A stretch of DNA of 64,000 bases from an uncultured Tateyamaria sp. (GTDB lineage Bacteria > Pseudomonadota > Alphaproteobacteria > Rhodobacterales > Rhodobacteraceae). Position 1 is the stretch's first letter. Each line of letters starts with the position of its first letter. Both the position numbers and the translations under genes were made by a program. Of this stretch, positions 27,390 through 36,311 are shown piece by piece. The stretch covers positions 2,001,001-2,065,000 of the forward strand of contig NZ_CANNDN010000001.1 in assembly GCF_947503465.1 (NCBI RefSeq). Direction: 5' to 3'. The notes below the pieces were generated by a model that saw only the letters and a list, made by a program, of their open reading frames with translations, made no database searches and was not told where the DNA came from.

Positions 27390-27911
27390 TTACTTGACGG
27401 CCAGGTTGGCCTGGTTGAGCACGCGGCTCCACTCTGCGGACTTGGGCTTGTCTGCTGTCCCGTCGGATTTTTGCTGCGTGTACGTCACTTTCATCGCGCC
27501 GTACTGCATGACGACAGTTTCTTCGCAAATGTCGTCACCATCCGAACCGGACCAGCTGATGTCCTGAATCATCACCAATTTGAACTCCCACTTCAGAAAG
27601 GTCAGACCGGACTTGCCAGCAGTACCGCCCGCGCGACGCAACTCTATGACCATGTCGTCAAAGTGGTTGCCTTCGCAAAGCTTGGCGAACATCGCGCACG
27701 ACGCCGTGTCTGTTTTCTTGGTGATAGTCAGTTCCTTGAATGTCGCTTTGCCGGCGCCACCGCCGGACGAAATCGAACCGATGTTGATGTTGTTCTCGGC
27801 GCCAATTTCAAAGCTCAGAATTTCGAAGGCTTTCTTGGCCTTCATGTCCTTGTCTTGGGTTTCGCCCGACACGTCGGTACCTGTGAAATAGCAGAATGCG
27901 TCAAAAGCCAT
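27390..27911 (-). CDS. hcp: T6SS inner tube protein Hcp (TssD)
   Basis: The 173-aa protein is of the normal Hcp length and all-beta pattern, with MAFDAFCYFTG, ISSGGGAGKATFKELTITKKTD and the final SAEWSRVLNQANLAVK. Hcp hexamers stack into the expelled tube and carry small effectors. It lies between tssC and tagJ, with hairpins after the stop. Confidence 0.95.
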   Translation of the reverse strand: MAFDAFCYFTGTDVSGETQDKDMKAKKAFEILSFEIGAENNINIGSISSGGGAGKATFKELTITKKTDTASCAMFAKLCEGNHFDDMVIELRRAGGTAGKSGLTFLKWEFKLVMIQDISWSGSDGDDICEETVVMQYGAMKVTYTQQKSDGTADKPKSAEWSRVLNQANLAVK

Positions 27912-27957
27912 GGGTTAAATATCCTTTCTTGGCTGGGGCTGGTTTAGATGAGGGATG

Positions 27958-29451
27958 TTAGCCCTTTTCCGTGGGTAGTTTTGAGACGAGCCGCAATGAG
28001 ACCGACAAGCCCTCCAGTTGGTAATGTGGACGGAGGAAAAACTTCGACGTGTAATAGCCCGGGTTGCCCTCGACATCTTCCACGACAACCTCCGCCGCGG
28101 CGAGCGGCTGGCGGGCCTTCACCTCTTCGGGCGATGACTCCGAGTTCAGATCGACATATTGATTGATCCAGTCCTGCAGCCACGCCTGCATGTCGTCGCG
28201 ACTTTTGTACGACCCGACTTTGTCTCGCACGATGCACTTCAGGTAATGGGCGAACCGGCAGGTGGCGAACAGATACGGCAGACGCGCGGCAAGATTGGCA
28301 TTTGCCGTGGCATCGTCATCGTCGTATTCGGCGGGCTTGTGCAGTGACTGTGCACCGATAAAGGCAGCAACGTCCGAATTCTTGCGGTGGATAAGGGGCA
28401 TCATGCCGTTCTTGGCAAGTTCCGCTTCACGCCGATCCGAAATGGCAATTTCGGTTGGGCACTTCTGATCGACACCGCCATCATCCGTTGGGAACGTGTG
28501 ACTTGGCAGGTTTTCGACCGCACCACCGGATTCGATCCCGCGGATACGCGAACACCAGCCATATTCTTTGAACGACCGGTTGATGTTGACGGCCATGGCA
28601 TAGGCGGCGTTCACCCAGCCATACTTGCTGCTGTCAGCGCCCTCCGTGTCCTCCTCAAAGGCAAAGGCTTCGACCGGGTCGGTTTTCGATCCATAGGGCA
28701 GACGGCCCAGGAACCGAGGCATCGCCAGACCTACATATTTGGAATCCTCGGACTCTCGCAGGCTGCGCCACGCGGCGTATTCCGGGGTCTGAAAGATCTT
28801 GGTAAGGTCGCGCGGGTTGGCCAGCTCGGACCAGCTGTCCATCTGGAACAGCTCCGGCTTGGCGCCGGTGATCAGGGGTGCGTGTGCGGCGGCCGCGATC
28901 TTGGCCATCTCGCCCAGCAGTTCCACGTCCGGCGGGGAATGGTCGAAATGGTAATCAGCTACGATGCTGCCATAGGGCTCGCCGCCGAACTGCCCGAATT
29001 CCTCTTCGTAGAACTTCTTGAACAGCGGCGACTGATCCCAAGCCGTTCCTTTGAACTTGCGCAGCGTCTTGTGCGCCTCTTTCTTCGAGATGTTCATCAC
29101 GCGGATCTTGAGCATCTCGTCGGTCTCGGTGTTGTTCACAAGATAGTGCAGACCGCGCCAGGCGCTTTCGAGTTGCTGGCAATCCTCGTGGTGCAGGATC
29201 AGGTTCACTTGCTCCGTCAGCTTCTTGTCGATCTGTGCCACGATGCTTTCAATCGTGCGTAGCGCGTCGTCGCTGACAAGCGTTGCATTGGCAAGGGCCT
29301 GTTCGGCCAGCGTTTTGACCGCCTGTTCAACAGCGGTCTTCGCTTGGTCGGACTTAGGGCGGAATTCCTTTTTCAGCAGGTTCTCGAAATCCGAGGACCC
29401 GAATGCGGTGGCTTCGGCTCCACCGGCTGCTTCTGTTTCTGCTTCGGCCAT
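27958..29451 (-). CDS. tssC: T6SS sheath large subunit TssC
   Basis: The 497-aa protein is a canonical TssC (VipB/ImpC): CQQLESAWRGLHYLVNNTE, GEPYGSIVADYHFDHSP, LPYGSKTDPVEAFAFEE, IRGIESGGAVENLP and the C-terminal YHTSKFFLRPHYQLEGL type end (here YYTSKFFLRPHYQLEGL). It assembles with TssB into the contractile sheath. It begins 3 bp after the tssB stop. The giant fusion at 14255-18151 carries a divergent TssC-like copy. Confidence 0.97.
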   Translation of the reverse strand: MAEAETEAAGGAEATAFGSSDFENLLKKEFRPKSDQAKTAVEQAVKTLAEQALANATLVSDDALRTIESIVAQIDKKLTEQVNLILHHEDCQQLESAWRGLHYLVNNTETDEMLKIRVMNISKKEAHKTLRKFKGTAWDQSPLFKKFYEEEFGQFGGEPYGSIVADYHFDHSPPDVELLGEMAKIAAAAHAPLITGAKPELFQMDSWSELANPRDLTKIFQTPEYAAWRSLRESEDSKYVGLAMPRFLGRLPYGSKTDPVEAFAFEEDTEGADSSKYGWVNAAYAMAVNINRSFKEYGWCSRIRGIESGGAVENLPSHTFPTDDGGVDQKCPTEIAISDRREAELAKNGMMPLIHRKNSDVAAFIGAQSLHKPAEYDDDDATANANLAARLPYLFATCRFAHYLKCIVRDKVGSYKSRDDMQAWLQDWINQYVDLNSESSPEEVKARQPLAAAEVVVEDVEGNPGYYTSKFFLRPHYQLEGLSVSLRLVSKLPTEKG

Positions 29452-29454
29452 ATC

Positions 29455-29970
29455 TTACTCCTGATCTTCGCTGTCAGATTTGGGGGCGGGTTGGGCGGCA
29501 AGCGTCTTCAGCAGCGCGGGATCCTGCGTGATCTTGGCGATCAGATCCTCGGCGCCGGATTTGCCGTCCATATACGTCATAAGGTTGGACAGCTGTGTGC
29601 GCGCATCCAGCAACTCTTTCAGCGGCTCGACCTTGGCCGCGATAGCCGCCGGGCTGAAATCGTCCATCGACTCGAACGTGATATCTACGGCCATGTTACC
29701 TTCACCGGTAAGCGTGTTGGGAACGGTAAAGGCCGCGCGCGGCGCCATTGACTTCATCCGGTCGTCGAAATTGTCCACGTCGATCTCAAGGAATTTGCGG
29801 TCCGCAACACCGGGCTGCTCGACCTCGGACTTGCCGGCAAGATCGGACATAACACCCATGACAAAGGGCAACTGGACCTTCTTCTCGGCACCATAAAGTT
29901 CAACATCGTATTCGATCTGGACCCGAGGCGCGCGATTGCGCGCGATAAACTTTTGTGAACTGCCAGCCAT
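29455..29970 (-). CDS. tssB: T6SS sheath small subunit TssB
   Basis: This 171-aa protein is canonical TssB (VipA/ImpB) with QKFIARNRAPRVQIEYDVEL, KVQLPFVMGVMSDLAGK and DDFSPAAIAAKVEPLKELL. The ATG giving MAGSSQKF has an AGGAGG site eight bases upstream; a TTG six codons earlier is less likely. Nearly the whole protein is repeated as the first 165 residues of the giant sheath fusion. Confidence 0.97.
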   Translation of the reverse strand: MAGSSQKFIARNRAPRVQIEYDVELYGAEKKVQLPFVMGVMSDLAGKSEVEQPGVADRKFLEIDVDNFDDRMKSMAPRAAFTVPNTLTGEGNMAVDITFESMDDFSPAAIAAKVEPLKELLDARTQLSNLMTYMDGKSGAEDLIAKITQDPALLKTLAAQPAPKSDSEDQE

Positions 29971-30035
29971 GCGTGCTGCCTCCTTCAACCTGTAGATTTG
30001 TTCTGTGCGACCACGGAATTGCGGCCATTTTGTGT

Positions 30036-31079
30036 TCAGTATTCTTGTTCTTCTTCTGCGATCCCACCAATCAGATTTACATTTTCAATACCGCTCGGGG
30101 CCATATCCTTGACGATACTGAGAAAATCCGCACCCACGAGCTTTTTGGCCCGTAGCAGCAGCAGTGGCACGGGGCTCGACGGCTCCGTCCGCTCGTAATA
30201 GGCAATGATGCGATCAATAGCGTTCTGCACATCCGTAGTCGAGTTGATCGCACCGACGCCCCCACCGCCCGCGGCCACAGGAGCGGGCCGCGGGCTGGCT
30301 GCGCCATCCGCATCCGACGCATCGGCTTTCGCGTCCACTACGCCTTCTGGCTTTCCCAACGCCCCGGACAGCCGACCGTTCGCCTGCTTGAGAAGTTTGA
30401 TCAGCGGGTCCAAATCTGGGCCCACCCCAGGCGTTTCTGCATCGAACTTGGCGCTGATGGCAAGAACGTCAGCGTAAGTGGCAGACACCGCCTCGGCAAT
30501 CGCCCGCAACGCGTCCGCGTCCGTGTCCTGGAATGCCGCCGCAACCTGGGCCTGATCGGGCACGGTTTCCATATCTGCGGGGGGTGTGATCTCACCGTCA
30601 GCAACTGCGATATCACGCAGCGAAATCATTCCGAATGTTCGGCTTTTGGTCAGGGGCGCACGACGCACACCACGCAGAATGCGCGCAGGATCTGTCAGCG
30701 CCAGCACCGCGTTCACACGCATGGTTGGATCGCCGTCATCCTCGTCCAGTTGCGGATGGCACGTGTCCCAGTGCTGGTCCAGGCACCCCGCCACGTATGC
30801 AATCGCCTTCGCAAAGCCGGGAAAACCGTTCAGGCGCAGCTGCGCCTCGGCCATAAAAATGCCCGCCCGCAAATCGTGGCTGCTCTCCATGACGTTGGCA
30901 GCCTTGGCCGCCACGTCCTTGTAATCAGGGTCCGCGGCGGCGATGATCTCCTCGCCGACCTGACGTTCCTCGCCCGGCTGCGCCGCGATTTCCAACTCGG
31001 TAAAGACCGGGTCGTATTCGAGGTCGGCACCGCTTGGAGCATCTTCTCCATGGCTTTGAAGAAGCACGTCTAAATCCAT
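30036..31079 (-). CDS. tssA: T6SS cap/baseplate protein TssA
   Basis: The 347-aa protein carries an ImpA N-terminal domain (MDLDVLLQSHGEDAPSGADLEYD and LRLNGFPGFAKAIAYVAGCLDQHWDTCHP, split here for clarity of landmarks) and a C-terminal domain with TTDVQNAIDRIIAYYERTEP and SPVPLLLLRAKKLVGADF. TssA coordinates tube and sheath assembly. The ATG at 31079 is preceded by a GGGGGG site; an upstream alternative adds 18 codons. It is the first gene of the upstream minus-strand T6SS block. Confidence 0.93.
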   Translation of the reverse strand: MDLDVLLQSHGEDAPSGADLEYDPVFTELEIAAQPGEERQVGEEIIAAADPDYKDVAAKAANVMESSHDLRAGIFMAEAQLRLNGFPGFAKAIAYVAGCLDQHWDTCHPQLDEDDGDPTMRVNAVLALTDPARILRGVRRAPLTKSRTFGMISLRDIAVADGEITPPADMETVPDQAQVAAAFQDTDADALRAIAEAVSATYADVLAISAKFDAETPGVGPDLDPLIKLLKQANGRLSGALGKPEGVVDAKADASDADGAASPRPAPVAAGGGGVGAINSTTDVQNAIDRIIAYYERTEPSSPVPLLLLRAKKLVGADFLSIVKDMAPSGIENVNLIGGIAEEEQEY

Positions 31080-31221
31080 GTTCCCCCCTGCGGGATAGTG
31101 CTTGGTTTTATGCTCGACGATCTCCGCCGCCATTAGATAACACGCAGACTACCACAGATATTCGATATGGCTAGCGAAACCAAACGCCTGGCGATCTGAG
31201 GCAGTGCGCCTGACACACTCC

Positions 31222-31250
31222 TTGACCGGGCTGCCCGATTTCCGTTTCAT
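31222..31250 (+). promoter_or_regulatory. Candidate sigma-70 promoter of the exb operon
   Basis: TTGACC at 31222-31227 and TTTCAT at 31245-31250 are separated by 17 bases, giving a fair -35 and a weak -10. The first gene of the operon starts at 31278 with an AAAGGA ribosome site. It lies in the 198-bp divergent region between tssA and this operon. Prediction by eye only. Confidence 0.35.
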
Positions 31251-31277
31251 CGGCACAAATGTCAAAAGGACAGCCCC

Positions 31278-31727
31278 ATGCCCCGCATCCTTACCCGTCA
31301 AATTTTTTCTATCTTTACGTGCATCTGCACATCAACCCTGCCCGCTCTCGCGCCGCAGACTGCGCATGCACAGGACAACCAGATGGTGGTTGAACTCAAC
31401 AAATTCGACGCATCCGAAAATGGCGGCTGCAGGGCGTTCTTTTTGTTCCGCAACCAAAGCGGCAAAGCGTTCGAGGGATTCGAAATGTCCTTGGCGATTC
31501 TCGACCAGCAGGGCGTAATCGACCGATTGCTGAACGTCGATGCAGCACCGCTGCCCGTAGCACGCACTACGCTCAAGCTCTTTGAGATTCCCGAAATCGC
31601 TTGCACCGACATCTCGGAAATCCTGCTGCACGCCATCGACACCTGCAAACCGCAGAACGAAGACAACACCGATTGCTTTCCGCTGGTGTCGCTGGTCAGC
31701 CGTACCTCCGCGCCGTTGGTGAAGTAA
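31278..31727 (+). CDS. Small exported protein of the exb operon, unknown function
   Basis: This 149-aa protein has a signal peptide (about 1-31, ending near AQTAHA-type cleavage site) and a mature part of about 118 aa that looks like a single beta-sandwich (FFLFRNQSGKAFEGFEMSLA). It has four Cys in the mature part (CRAFF, CTDI, CKPQ, CFPL), so disulfides are likely. Its stop is directly followed by the exbB start, so it is the first gene of a tight five-gene operon that diverges from tssA. No family recognised. Confidence 0.75.
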   Translation: MPRILTRQIFSIFTCICTSTLPALAPQTAHAQDNQMVVELNKFDASENGGCRAFFLFRNQSGKAFEGFEMSLAILDQQGVIDRLLNVDAAPLPVARTTLKLFEIPEIACTDISEILLHAIDTCKPQNEDNTDCFPLVSLVSRTSAPLVK

Positions 31728-32354
31728 ATGAATGCGCTGCTGGCCACAACGGGTACCGGCGGGCCCGTCATCCTGATCCTAGCGATGCTGTCGCTTCTAT
31801 CGATTGCACTGATCATCGCAAAATCCATTCAGTTGGCCCGCGTCCGCTCTGGGCAGGCGGCCCGTGACGCCGCTCTGTCCCGCTGGGCCAACGGCGACAA
31901 GGAAGCGGCCAGCACCCAGCTTGCCACCGGCAAGGCGCCCGCCGACCGGGTGGCGCATTACGCGCTAGATGCGACGATCAAACGGATGCCCCGCAAACCA
32001 CTGGAAGCGGAACTGATGCGCCGGGGCAATGCCGAAGTCGAGACCATGTCGCGGCACATCCGCATTCTGGAACTGGTCGCGATGGTATCGCCACTTCTGG
32101 GCCTGCTGGGCACCGTTCTAGGGATGATCCAGTCCTTTCAGGAACTCGAACTCGCCCAGGGGGCGGCCAATGCCAGTGTACTTGCGGGCGGCATCTGGCA
32201 GGCGCTTCTGACCACTGCGGCCGGGCTTGTCGTGGCGATCCCCGCCGCGATCGGCGCAACGCTGCTGTCAACCCGCGTCGACGGGGCAGCCCACGACATC
32301 GAATCCACCGTCGGCCAGTTCTTCCTGCTCGAAGACACCGGTACCAAACCGTGA
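31728..32354 (+). CDS. ExbB/TolQ/MotA-type proton channel protein
   Basis: The 208-aa protein has the TolQ/ExbB layout: an N-terminal membrane helix (about 10-28), a cytoplasmic loop, then two helices with LELVAMVSPLLGLLGTVLGM and ALLTTAAGLVVAIPAAIGAT, the family signatures. With ExbD partners it forms an inner-membrane motor driven by proton motive force. The next genes are two ExbD/TolR proteins and a TonB-like protein, so the motor set is complete. Confidence 0.93.
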   Translation: MNALLATTGTGGPVILILAMLSLLSIALIIAKSIQLARVRSGQAARDAALSRWANGDKEAASTQLATGKAPADRVAHYALDATIKRMPRKPLEAELMRRGNAEVETMSRHIRILELVAMVSPLLGLLGTVLGMIQSFQELELAQGAANASVLAGGIWQALLTTAAGLVVAIPAAIGATLLSTRVDGAAHDIESTVGQFFLLEDTGTKP

Positions 32355-32388
32355 GTCTCACGCCCCGATATCACCCCCCGGCACCGCC

Positions 32389-32811
32389 ATGCAGCTGACG
32401 CGCGTCAGGTCCCCGCGCCAGCTCATCTCGTTGGTGCCCATGATCGACGTCATGCTGATCCTGCTGGTCTTCTTCATGGTGACCTCCACCTATCTCAACC
32501 TCGACATGATCCCCGTGGTCGAACGGGCCGAGGACATGGCCACCTCCGATGCGGCGCAAAGCCGTGGAACCGCAAGCACCTTACTGGTGCGGATCGGGGC
32601 GGACGGCACGGCCTATATCCGAGGTCAAAGGCTTGCGCCCTCTGCCTTGTCATCGCAGTTGCAGGCGCGGCTGGCCGAAAACCCGCTGCTGTCCGTGGTG
32701 CTTCTGCCCTCGTCCCGGGCCAGTACGCAGGCACTTGTCTCGACGATGGACGCACTGACCACCGCCGGGGCTGCCCGTCTGCGACTAATGCGGCTGGAGG
32801 CGGCACAATGA
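32389..32811 (+). CDS. ExbD/TolR-type protein, first copy
   Basis: This 140-aa protein has one membrane helix with the essential Asp at residue 20 in SLVPMIDVMLILLVFFMVTS, then a periplasmic domain. The ATG at 32389 is chosen over a longer frame that only reads through exbB. It overlaps the second exbD by ATGA. Two ExbD paralogs in one operon suggest a heteromeric motor. Confidence 0.92.
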   Translation: MQLTRVRSPRQLISLVPMIDVMLILLVFFMVTSTYLNLDMIPVVERAEDMATSDAAQSRGTASTLLVRIGADGTAYIRGQRLAPSALSSQLQARLAENPLLSVVLLPSSRASTQALVSTMDALTTAGAARLRLMRLEAAQ

Positions 32812-33212
32812 GGCTTTCCCGCCCGATCCGGCGCACGCCGCCCGAAACAATCATCGCCCTGATAGACGTGGTGTTCTTCCTTCTGGTCTTTTTCATGTTG
32901 ATTGGCCGGATGGACGCCAGCTCGCCGTTCGAGGTGCTGCCCGCCACGGCGATGACCGGAAGCGACATGCCGGCAGGTGGGACAACGCTGTCGATCGGTG
33001 CGGATGGCGCGCTGGCACTTGATGGCACCGCCTTGGAGCGCAGCGCGGCCCTTGCCCAACTACGGGATACACTGTCGGGCACCCCGGACCTGCTGGTGCG
33101 GATCAATGCCCACCGCGATGCCGTCATGGCCGATCTGTTGCCGTTGGTGGCGGAAATCGACGCTCTGGGGGCGCGTGATGTCATGCTTGTTGTCACGCCA
33201 AAGGCACCCTGA
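32808..33212 (+). CDS. ExbD/TolR-type protein, second copy
   Basis: This 134-aa protein has the same layout as the first copy: Asp20 in IIALIDVVFFLLVFFMLIG and a periplasmic domain of about 90 residues. It is coupled by ATGA to the first copy and by a one-base overlap (TGATG) to the TonB-like gene. The two ExbD proteins differ through most of the sequence, so they are old paralogs. Confidence 0.92.
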   Translation: MRLSRPIRRTPPETIIALIDVVFFLLVFFMLIGRMDASSPFEVLPATAMTGSDMPAGGTTLSIGADGALALDGTALERSAALAQLRDTLSGTPDLLVRINAHRDAVMADLLPLVAEIDALGARDVMLVVTPKAP

Positions 33213-34621
33213 TGCCTCGCGCGGCCACATGGGCGTTGGGGCTTGCGGGGTCCGTGCTGATCCACGCAGGGGCCGCAGGTCTTTATCTGACCACCCGGAC
33301 GCTGGATGATCCGCCGCGCCAGTCGGGGCCAGAAAGCCGGTTCCAGCTGGATACCGTCACCACGGCCGCGCAACAGGCCGCGGCGCAAGACCCCCAAGCA
33401 GATCAAGCGACCGAAGGGCAGGCCGAAGGGTCCACCGTTCCCGCAGGCACCGTTCCCAGCCTACGGGCCCGCCCCCTTTCACCTCCAACCGTGAAACAGT
33501 CCGGCGCCAGCACCGCAGGCAACCGCCTGACCGCCACCGATCCCGCCGTCGCACCGATTGCTGAGGTCACAGCGTCACATACCAGCACGGTGGCCTTTGC
33601 TCCCCCGACATCTGCGACCATCACCGGCACGGCACCCCCTGCCCCGACCGTTGCACCTGTGGATCCGCGCCCTGCTCCACTCAGACCAACACCCGCACCC
33701 GATATGCAAATCGCCGCACTTTCCCCAACAGCCCAGGACGCTGCCGCCGCGGACACTTCTGGCGCCGCCGCTATAGAGACTGCCCTGCCCGCAACCTCCG
33801 CCAAAGCCGCCCTCGCCTGGCAATTCGGGGACCGCGTCGTGACCGATCCGCAAGCTCTGGCGACAATTCAGGCCTTCATGGCGCCGCAGGTGCTGAATGA
33901 CGCGGACGCGGTGCGGGACGACCTTGGCGCCGTGCTGGCAAGCGTTGACTGCGCCAGATTGTCTGCGACCTTCCTGCCCGACAGCGGTGTGTTGGAGATG
34001 CGCGGTCACATTCCCGATCCCGCGCTGCGCGGCCCCATACTCGAAGCGTTGCAAGCGCAGGTTGGCGATGGCGTTCCTGTCACGGCCAATCTGCTGCACC
34101 TACCGGCCCCGCAATGCGGCGCGCTCACTGGCATCGCTGATCTGGGCCTGCCCCAATCCACCGACCAGTTCACCAACGCGCGGCTGATTGGCGAAACGGC
34201 TCACGCCCGCCAATACACGTACGCCGAAGGCCAGCGGCTCGCCTTCGACCTGACCGCGCCCGACTACGACGCCTTTGTCTACGTGGATTATTTCAACGCC
34301 GCGGGTGAGGTGATCCACCTCGTGCCCAACGAAACAATCGCGCTGGAAAGAAGCCCCGCCAAGTCGCTCTTCGGCATCGGGCAGGACCGCGGTGACAGAC
34401 CCTCGCTCCGGATCACCATCGGGCCGCCCTACGGACAAGAGATCGCGGTAGCCTTCGCCGCCTCCACGCCGCTCTATGACGGGTTGCGGCCCATCGTCGA
34501 ACCGGCAGAACCATATCTCGACTGGTTGCAAACCCGTGTCGCCGCCGCGCGCGCAGCAGATCCTGATTTCAAGGGCGAATGGGTCTACTTCTTCATCACC
34601 ACCCGACCCGCCACGCAATAG
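33212..34621 (+). CDS. TonB-like protein with BON-like and DUF4384-like periplasmic module
   Basis: The 469-aa protein has an N-terminal membrane helix (about 6-28), a long Ala/Pro/Thr-rich linker (about 30-195) that could span the periplasm, and a folded C-terminal part. The folded part has a BON-like stretch (about 210-310) with two Cys, then a beta-rich module with FVYVDYFNAAGEVIHLVPNE. The kinase at 3-1604 has the matching FLWVSVVDVKGVVFHLLPNR. This is not a typical TonB C-terminal domain. With ExbB and two ExbD proteins it likely forms an energised envelope complex; the shared module links it to the T6SS kinase. Confidence 0.82.
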   Translation: MPRAATWALGLAGSVLIHAGAAGLYLTTRTLDDPPRQSGPESRFQLDTVTTAAQQAAAQDPQADQATEGQAEGSTVPAGTVPSLRARPLSPPTVKQSGASTAGNRLTATDPAVAPIAEVTASHTSTVAFAPPTSATITGTAPPAPTVAPVDPRPAPLRPTPAPDMQIAALSPTAQDAAAADTSGAAAIETALPATSAKAALAWQFGDRVVTDPQALATIQAFMAPQVLNDADAVRDDLGAVLASVDCARLSATFLPDSGVLEMRGHIPDPALRGPILEALQAQVGDGVPVTANLLHLPAPQCGALTGIADLGLPQSTDQFTNARLIGETAHARQYTYAEGQRLAFDLTAPDYDAFVYVDYFNAAGEVIHLVPNETIALERSPAKSLFGIGQDRGDRPSLRITIGPPYGQEIAVAFAASTPLYDGLRPIVEPAEPYLDWLQTRVAAARAADPDFKGEWVYFFITTRPATQ

Positions 34622-34625
34622 CGGA

Positions 34626-36137
34626 CTACTGGCAATCCCCCTGCGCCCAGGTGCGCAGGTTGCGCTTGAACGACCCACCATAAGGGTGCTGCTTTTCCAG
34701 GGCCCGTGTGGTGCTTGTCGTCAGATAGGACATGGCCTGCGTGCACAACGCGTCCCGGGTCCACTGATGACAGCTGCTGCATTGCTGATCCTTCCACAAC
34801 GCTTCGGGCAAGCCGTCTATGGGCGCGAACAGCGGGCTGCCATTGGCTGCCTCCAAAATGGTCTTGCCGCGAATTTCCGCTATGCCTTCCGGCATCGGTT
34901 GATCAAAAACGACCGGTAATGGGTCCGCACGCTGGGGCGCTGGCGCAGGCGCGGTCTCAGCCGGCGGCGCGGCAGCCGCAATCTGGTTACCCGCATCGGG
35001 ATCCTGCGTGGCATTGGCCTCGATGCCAGCAATCTCGATCTTCACCAGCTCTGCAAACACACCTTCGGGAAAGGCCGCCAGATAGGCTTCGTAATCCTTT
35101 TTCAGACCCGATGCTCGTGCGGTCTCCATCAACTGCATTTCCAGATCCGGCGGTGGCGCCGGGGTCACGGAAACAGGTGCTTCGGGCTTCGGTTCCGGTG
35201 CAGACTCGACCACCGGGGCCGCGCCTCCGCTCAACTCGTCCTGCAGCGCCTCCGTCAACGCCGCACGCGCGTCGGTTGCGAACATTCCGTCCGGATAGGA
35301 GCGCAGGAACAACATGATCTGAACCGGATCTGACGACTGGCTGACAGAGTTCCACAACTGCTGCTCTGCCACTTCATCAGGGGTCAGTTGGCGGCCCGCA
35401 CGGAACACGAAGTCCTGGGTCAGCGACGACGTATCCCAAGGCGTCTGCGCGCCCGATGTCTTTTCCAGAACCGCCACGCGCACCTGCTTGAAGACCGCCT
35501 CGATAGGCGCCCCCTCGGTCTGGATCGCCTCTGCCAGCGCCGCGGTATAGGGGCTGTTTTCCCCTACCCCGTCAAATGCGACGGCCCCCGGCGCGGTCGC
35601 ATAGGCGAGATACGTGCCCGTTGGGGCCTTCATCTCGGCAAGGCCATTGTCATTGAGGTCGGCGATATCCTCGAAAGGGTTGTTACGGCAGGCGTCCAGA
35701 ATGACGATATTGGTGCGGTTCCGCGCCGACGCCATCTGGCGCAGCACGCTCGACGCCTCAAAAGCGACGAGGTCCAGATCGGCCGCATCGCTCAGGCTCG
35801 CATCCACGGGCAGCAAATAGTTCGACCCAAAGCTCTGAACCCCGTGACCGGCATAGTAGAACAGGCCAACAGTGTCGCGCCCACCCGCCCGCAAACGGCG
35901 GCCAAACTGGGCAATGGCGCGTTTCAGATCGATTTGCGTGGAATTGACCACAAGTGTCACGTCAAAGCCCACCGCACGCAGCGTCTCGCTCATGATTTCG
36001 GCATCGTTCACAGCGTTGTTCAAGGGTGCCACGCTGGAATACTGGCTGTTGCCGATGATCAGCGCGATCCGCTCTTCCGCCCACGCCGCCGGTGCAAGCC
36101 CGGCCAGTACGAAAAGCAGAAGCGACAGAATTCGCAT
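34626..36137 (-). CDS. Exported caspase-like (C14) protein 1 with C-terminal CxxCH motif
   Basis: The 503-aa protein has a signal peptide (1-20, ending AAWA) and a caspase-fold domain with catalytic His98 in FYYAGHGVQ and Cys150 in VILDACRNNPF. A helical region and a Pro/Ala-rich segment follow. The last 70 residues contain QQCSSCHQWT (Cys453, Cys456, His457), a CxxCH haem c-type motif, and a further Cys. The ATG at 36137 gives the signal peptide; an upstream in-frame extension is not needed. It is divergent from a YceI-OmpA gene and ends 4 bp from the TonB-like gene. Predicted periplasmic. Substrate unknown. Confidence 0.88.
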   Translation of the reverse strand: MRILSLLLFVLAGLAPAAWAEERIALIIGNSQYSSVAPLNNAVNDAEIMSETLRAVGFDVTLVVNSTQIDLKRAIAQFGRRLRAGGRDTVGLFYYAGHGVQSFGSNYLLPVDASLSDAADLDLVAFEASSVLRQMASARNRTNIVILDACRNNPFEDIADLNDNGLAEMKAPTGTYLAYATAPGAVAFDGVGENSPYTAALAEAIQTEGAPIEAVFKQVRVAVLEKTSGAQTPWDTSSLTQDFVFRAGRQLTPDEVAEQQLWNSVSQSSDPVQIMLFLRSYPDGMFATDARAALTEALQDELSGGAAPVVESAPEPKPEAPVSVTPAPPPDLEMQLMETARASGLKKDYEAYLAAFPEGVFAELVKIEIAGIEANATQDPDAGNQIAAAAPPAETAPAPAPQRADPLPVVFDQPMPEGIAEIRGKTILEAANGSPLFAPIDGLPEALWKDQQCSSCHQWTRDALCTQAMSYLTTSTTRALEKQHPYGGSFKRNLRTWAQGDCQ

Positions 36138-36311
36138 GAACAGATTTCCCAACAAGACGCCCCAGGAACGGGCTGACCCGAAACCGATACAACACAAATA
36201 CATGAACAAAAAATCGACAACCGCATGAATAAAAAATTCGCTAGGGGGTTGTTGCTTTTGAACACCGCTGACGCAATAGTTTTCGCACCTCCACCGCATT
36301 GGGAGAAGCTG

